This document shows, piece by piece, positions 61,648 to 64,000 of a stretch of DNA of 64,000 bases. The DNA is taken from NCBI GenBank assembly GCA_963556145.1, contig OY744462.1, positions 7,316,001-7,380,000 of the forward strand. Reading direction: 5' to 3'. The translations under genes and the position numbers were made by a program. The stretch is from Hygrocybe punicea (taxonomy: Eukaryota > Basidiomycota > Agaricomycetes > Agaricales > Hygrophoraceae). How positions within the stretch are numbered: position 1 is the first letter of the stretch; each line of letters begins with the position of its first letter. The notes under the pieces were generated by a model, which saw only the letters and a list, made by a program, of their open reading frames with translations, did not search any database and was not told where the DNA came from.

Positions 61648-63848
61648 ATGCACTATACTTCATCTGATAGCTCAGTAAAGCTATCTTCTGCACGTTCATC
61701 ACCTATACTCCAACACATTCGCAATGCTATTATACCTCCTACAAATATACCTGCCTGGGAACCACTACATCCTCCACCAAATTCTGACAAACCCCAATCT
61801 GCTCCCATCTCACATTCCGATTCATGGATTGCCCCATTCCACACCAGGAAGACTTTCAGTCGTTCCAGTCGCTCAGACGGACACCCGCGGGCCCCCAGCA
61901 GACTATCTGAACCGGCCATGAGCTACGAGGACGAAGAAGAAGAATGGAATGAGATGGATAGATGCGACCACGCAATCCGCAGAGTTATTCCAGGCGTTCC
62001 TCGCACGGCACCTGTTGCACGTCCCACCATAGCCATGGAGTCGCCCTTTCACGCCATCGCCACACCTCGCCCAACGCTTTTATTTGCCATAGCAAGCGAC
62101 GACGTCCAGCAAGTCCGCCAAGTCCTAGAGGCCGGGGACGCTGGGCCCAACGACCAAGTTGGGCCGCAATCTGCGTTGGAGTTCACTATCACGAATGACA
62201 AGCTGACGAATAAGATCGAGATCGTCAAGACATTGCTGGCATTTGGTGCAGATCCATCTGCCTTTACGAACCCCGAACGAAATTCACCAAGACGCCAACC
62301 CAGCTCAGATGATTCCAGCCAAGATGTAAGTTCACCTCGAATCGCACCGTTATTGCAACACATGGATCATGCTACAAGGTAAGACGAATGTCATTACTTT
62401 CCTCGTTTGGCTAGAACAATGTTTGTTGTATGCAGGTATTATATCGTTCGTGCAGATGCACCACAGACGCGCCGAACCTCCGCTCTCATTCACCGGTCTT
62501 TCTTTCGTCCACTCACGCGCATTCGTTACGAGTTGGTTGGACAAGACTGTGCCGTTGAACAACTGTTCCGGGTACTGAGCATCCACTCGCAGCGACTCTC
62601 AGCTACCCCCATCGTCGTTTTGCTTTGTGGTAGGATGATTATCCGTATATATGTTGTTACTCACACTGAATTGGTTCAGGACCGAGCGGGCATGGGAAGA
62701 GCCTTCTCGCACACAGATGTCAGTTTACTCACCATATCTCTCATGGGAGATTTGCACAAAACTTACCTGTGCAATCTAGTTGGCTCCCTCCTGGATGTTC
62801 CTACGCACACCGTCAACATGACAACGTTACGATCTACTCATGAGTTGTGGCAATCTTATTCCATGGACCCACATGAGGTGCGCCAGCTTGTTTCTTCCAT
62901 GGTACTTCAGATTTTTCAATGCTCTGCAGGCACCTTCAACGTCTACACTCGCCGAATTTCTCATCGACAATGAAGGCCAACGCTGCGTCGTTGTTCTCGA
63001 CGTCAGTATACTTTGCACTTTGCACGTCCATTATTATAATCAAAACATTTATTCACATTGATGCAGGAAATTGAAAAAACGGAAGACCCGAAAACTCTAT
63101 GGTCCTTGCTCATGCCGTGGGAAACGGGTACGCAACAGCAATCGAGTACGGCTGTATTGGGCTGATCACGGTATATATTTCAGGTCGTTGCTCCCCTGAA
63201 GTAGGTAAACGTCACATCGATGTGCGGAATGTGATTTGGTTGGGTACGTCGAACGTGGGACACGAGCTGGTCTTTCAATATCACGCATCACGGCAACTTC
63301 CTGACCAGTCAATGTCGCGTGAAGAGTATATCGAGCTCACAGGTCAGATGCGTCCTCGCGTATCGGAATGTCTTGGGGTAAGTGCAGAACACATTGTTAT
63401 TCGCCGAACTGAGTGATACTATGGCGTAAAAAGGCGTCCCTGATGTCCCGAGTGACGGCCATCCTACCGTTTACTCCGTTTTCGCTGGAGGAGAAGATGG
63501 CGATATGCACAGAGGCATTGCACGCTCTTGCTGGGGAGTCAGTGGGTACAATGTCGGCGACTGCGTTGGAATCGATGGTTGATCTAGCGCTCTCGCGTTA
63601 CGTGCCGGTTGAGGGTGCAAGGTCCCTTTACAGAACCATGTCAAGCCAATTGGTAGATATGTGTTGACGATTCTGAACTGTAGTTATCATATGTCACAAA
63701 TCGGAACAACAAAGTGCATTATCAAAGAAGGCCTCCTCGTACACCATCCAGTACTTTGGCTCCCTCGTCTTCAGGTTCGGCTGAGTCAGCAACGCCAGCC
63801 GACGCCAATGAGCTCGCTGTTGCTGACAGTGAGCTCGAGGGTCCCTGA
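61648..63848 (+). CDS. Ankyrin-AAA+ ATPase, CLPB/SKD3-like
   Basis: Nine exons in phase: 61648-62378, 62436-62629, 62680-62718, 62780-62877, 62930-63001, 63067-63127, 63184-63377, 63434-63652, 63684-63848, about 590 residues. An acidic, Ser-rich N-terminus precedes ankyrin-like units (TPRPTLLFAIASDDVQQVRQ; IEIVKTLLAFGADPS, about 140-220). A linker follows, then a Clp/Hsp104 D2-type AAA+ module. It has Walker A GPSGHGKS (about 309-316), GSLLDVPTHTVNMT, Walker B VVVLDEIEKTED (about 374-385), sensor region NVIWLGTSNVGHE, and a C-terminal small domain ending in a Ser/Ala-rich tail. Ankyrin plus one AAA+ ring module is the layout of CLPB/SKD3 disaggregases. ATG 61648 is in frame; an ATG at 61544 does not join in phase. 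Confidence 0.88.
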
Positions 63849-64000
63849 CAGCGGCGGAAAGATCCCGAACCTGATCCCCGTTTTGGACAGATATCATTAT
63901 CTAATCTACGATATATGACTTGTAGTAACGGTGTTCCTGGTATTGCTGGGGATATTGCTGGAGTAGAGAAATAAGGCAATCAAGTCAAACTATACTAGAT

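Overview
The window looks like a piece of a mushroom-forming basidiomycete (Agaricomycetes) genome. The host genes have many short introns (about 40-70 nt, GT...AG), ATGs in pyrimidine-rich leaders, and protein families typical of that group. The mobile elements (hAT, DIRS-like, Ty3/Gypsy, long foldbacks, and a fungal AAA-ATPase-like/nuclease family) also fit. No species can be named from the sequence alone. One 200-base run of N marks an assembly gap.

Layout. 0-11.3 kb is a nest of mobile elements. It holds a decayed hAT transposon inserted in a second hAT, then one DIRS-like retroelement (reverse transcriptase/RNase H plus tyrosine recombinase) broken by three non-autonomous hAT elements, one carrying a further nested hAT, and by a solo LTR. 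Most insertions have exact target-site duplications, and removing them rejoins the DIRS reading frame. 12.3-15.3 kb is a host island: a small basic unknown protein and a three-exon single-pass membrane protein. 16-25 kb holds a minisatellite, the gap, a degenerate AAA-ATPase-like/PD-(D/E)XK gene split by a long foldback element, two more foldbacks, and an old LTR with two tandem hAT elements. 25.4-27.1 kb is a second solo LTR, inverted relative to the first. 27.3-40.4 kb holds two Ty3/Gypsy elements. The larger is nearly intact (LTR, primer-binding site, gag-protease, a long unknown ORF, RT-RNase H-integrase) and its pol ends in an ASCH-like (PUA superfamily) domain. 40.4-50.8 kb is decayed sequence with relics of multi-exon genes, a foldback and an ankyrin pseudogene. 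51.9-63.9 kb is the main host block: an Apn1-type AP endonuclease, an F-box protein, a four-pass-like membrane protein, a zinc-knuckle/PSP protein, a CCCH-finger protein and an ankyrin-AAA+ (CLPB/SKD3-like) ATPase.

How the parts relate. The host genes do not form an evident pathway; they are housekeeping or regulatory genes either side of a roughly 35-kb transposon reservoir. The most notable new signals are the ASCH-like domain fused to a Gypsy integrase, and a 53-55 nt imperfect palindrome found ten times (one copy shortened) inside six different hAT-type elements. All functional statements rest on motif reading and family knowledge; no searches were run.
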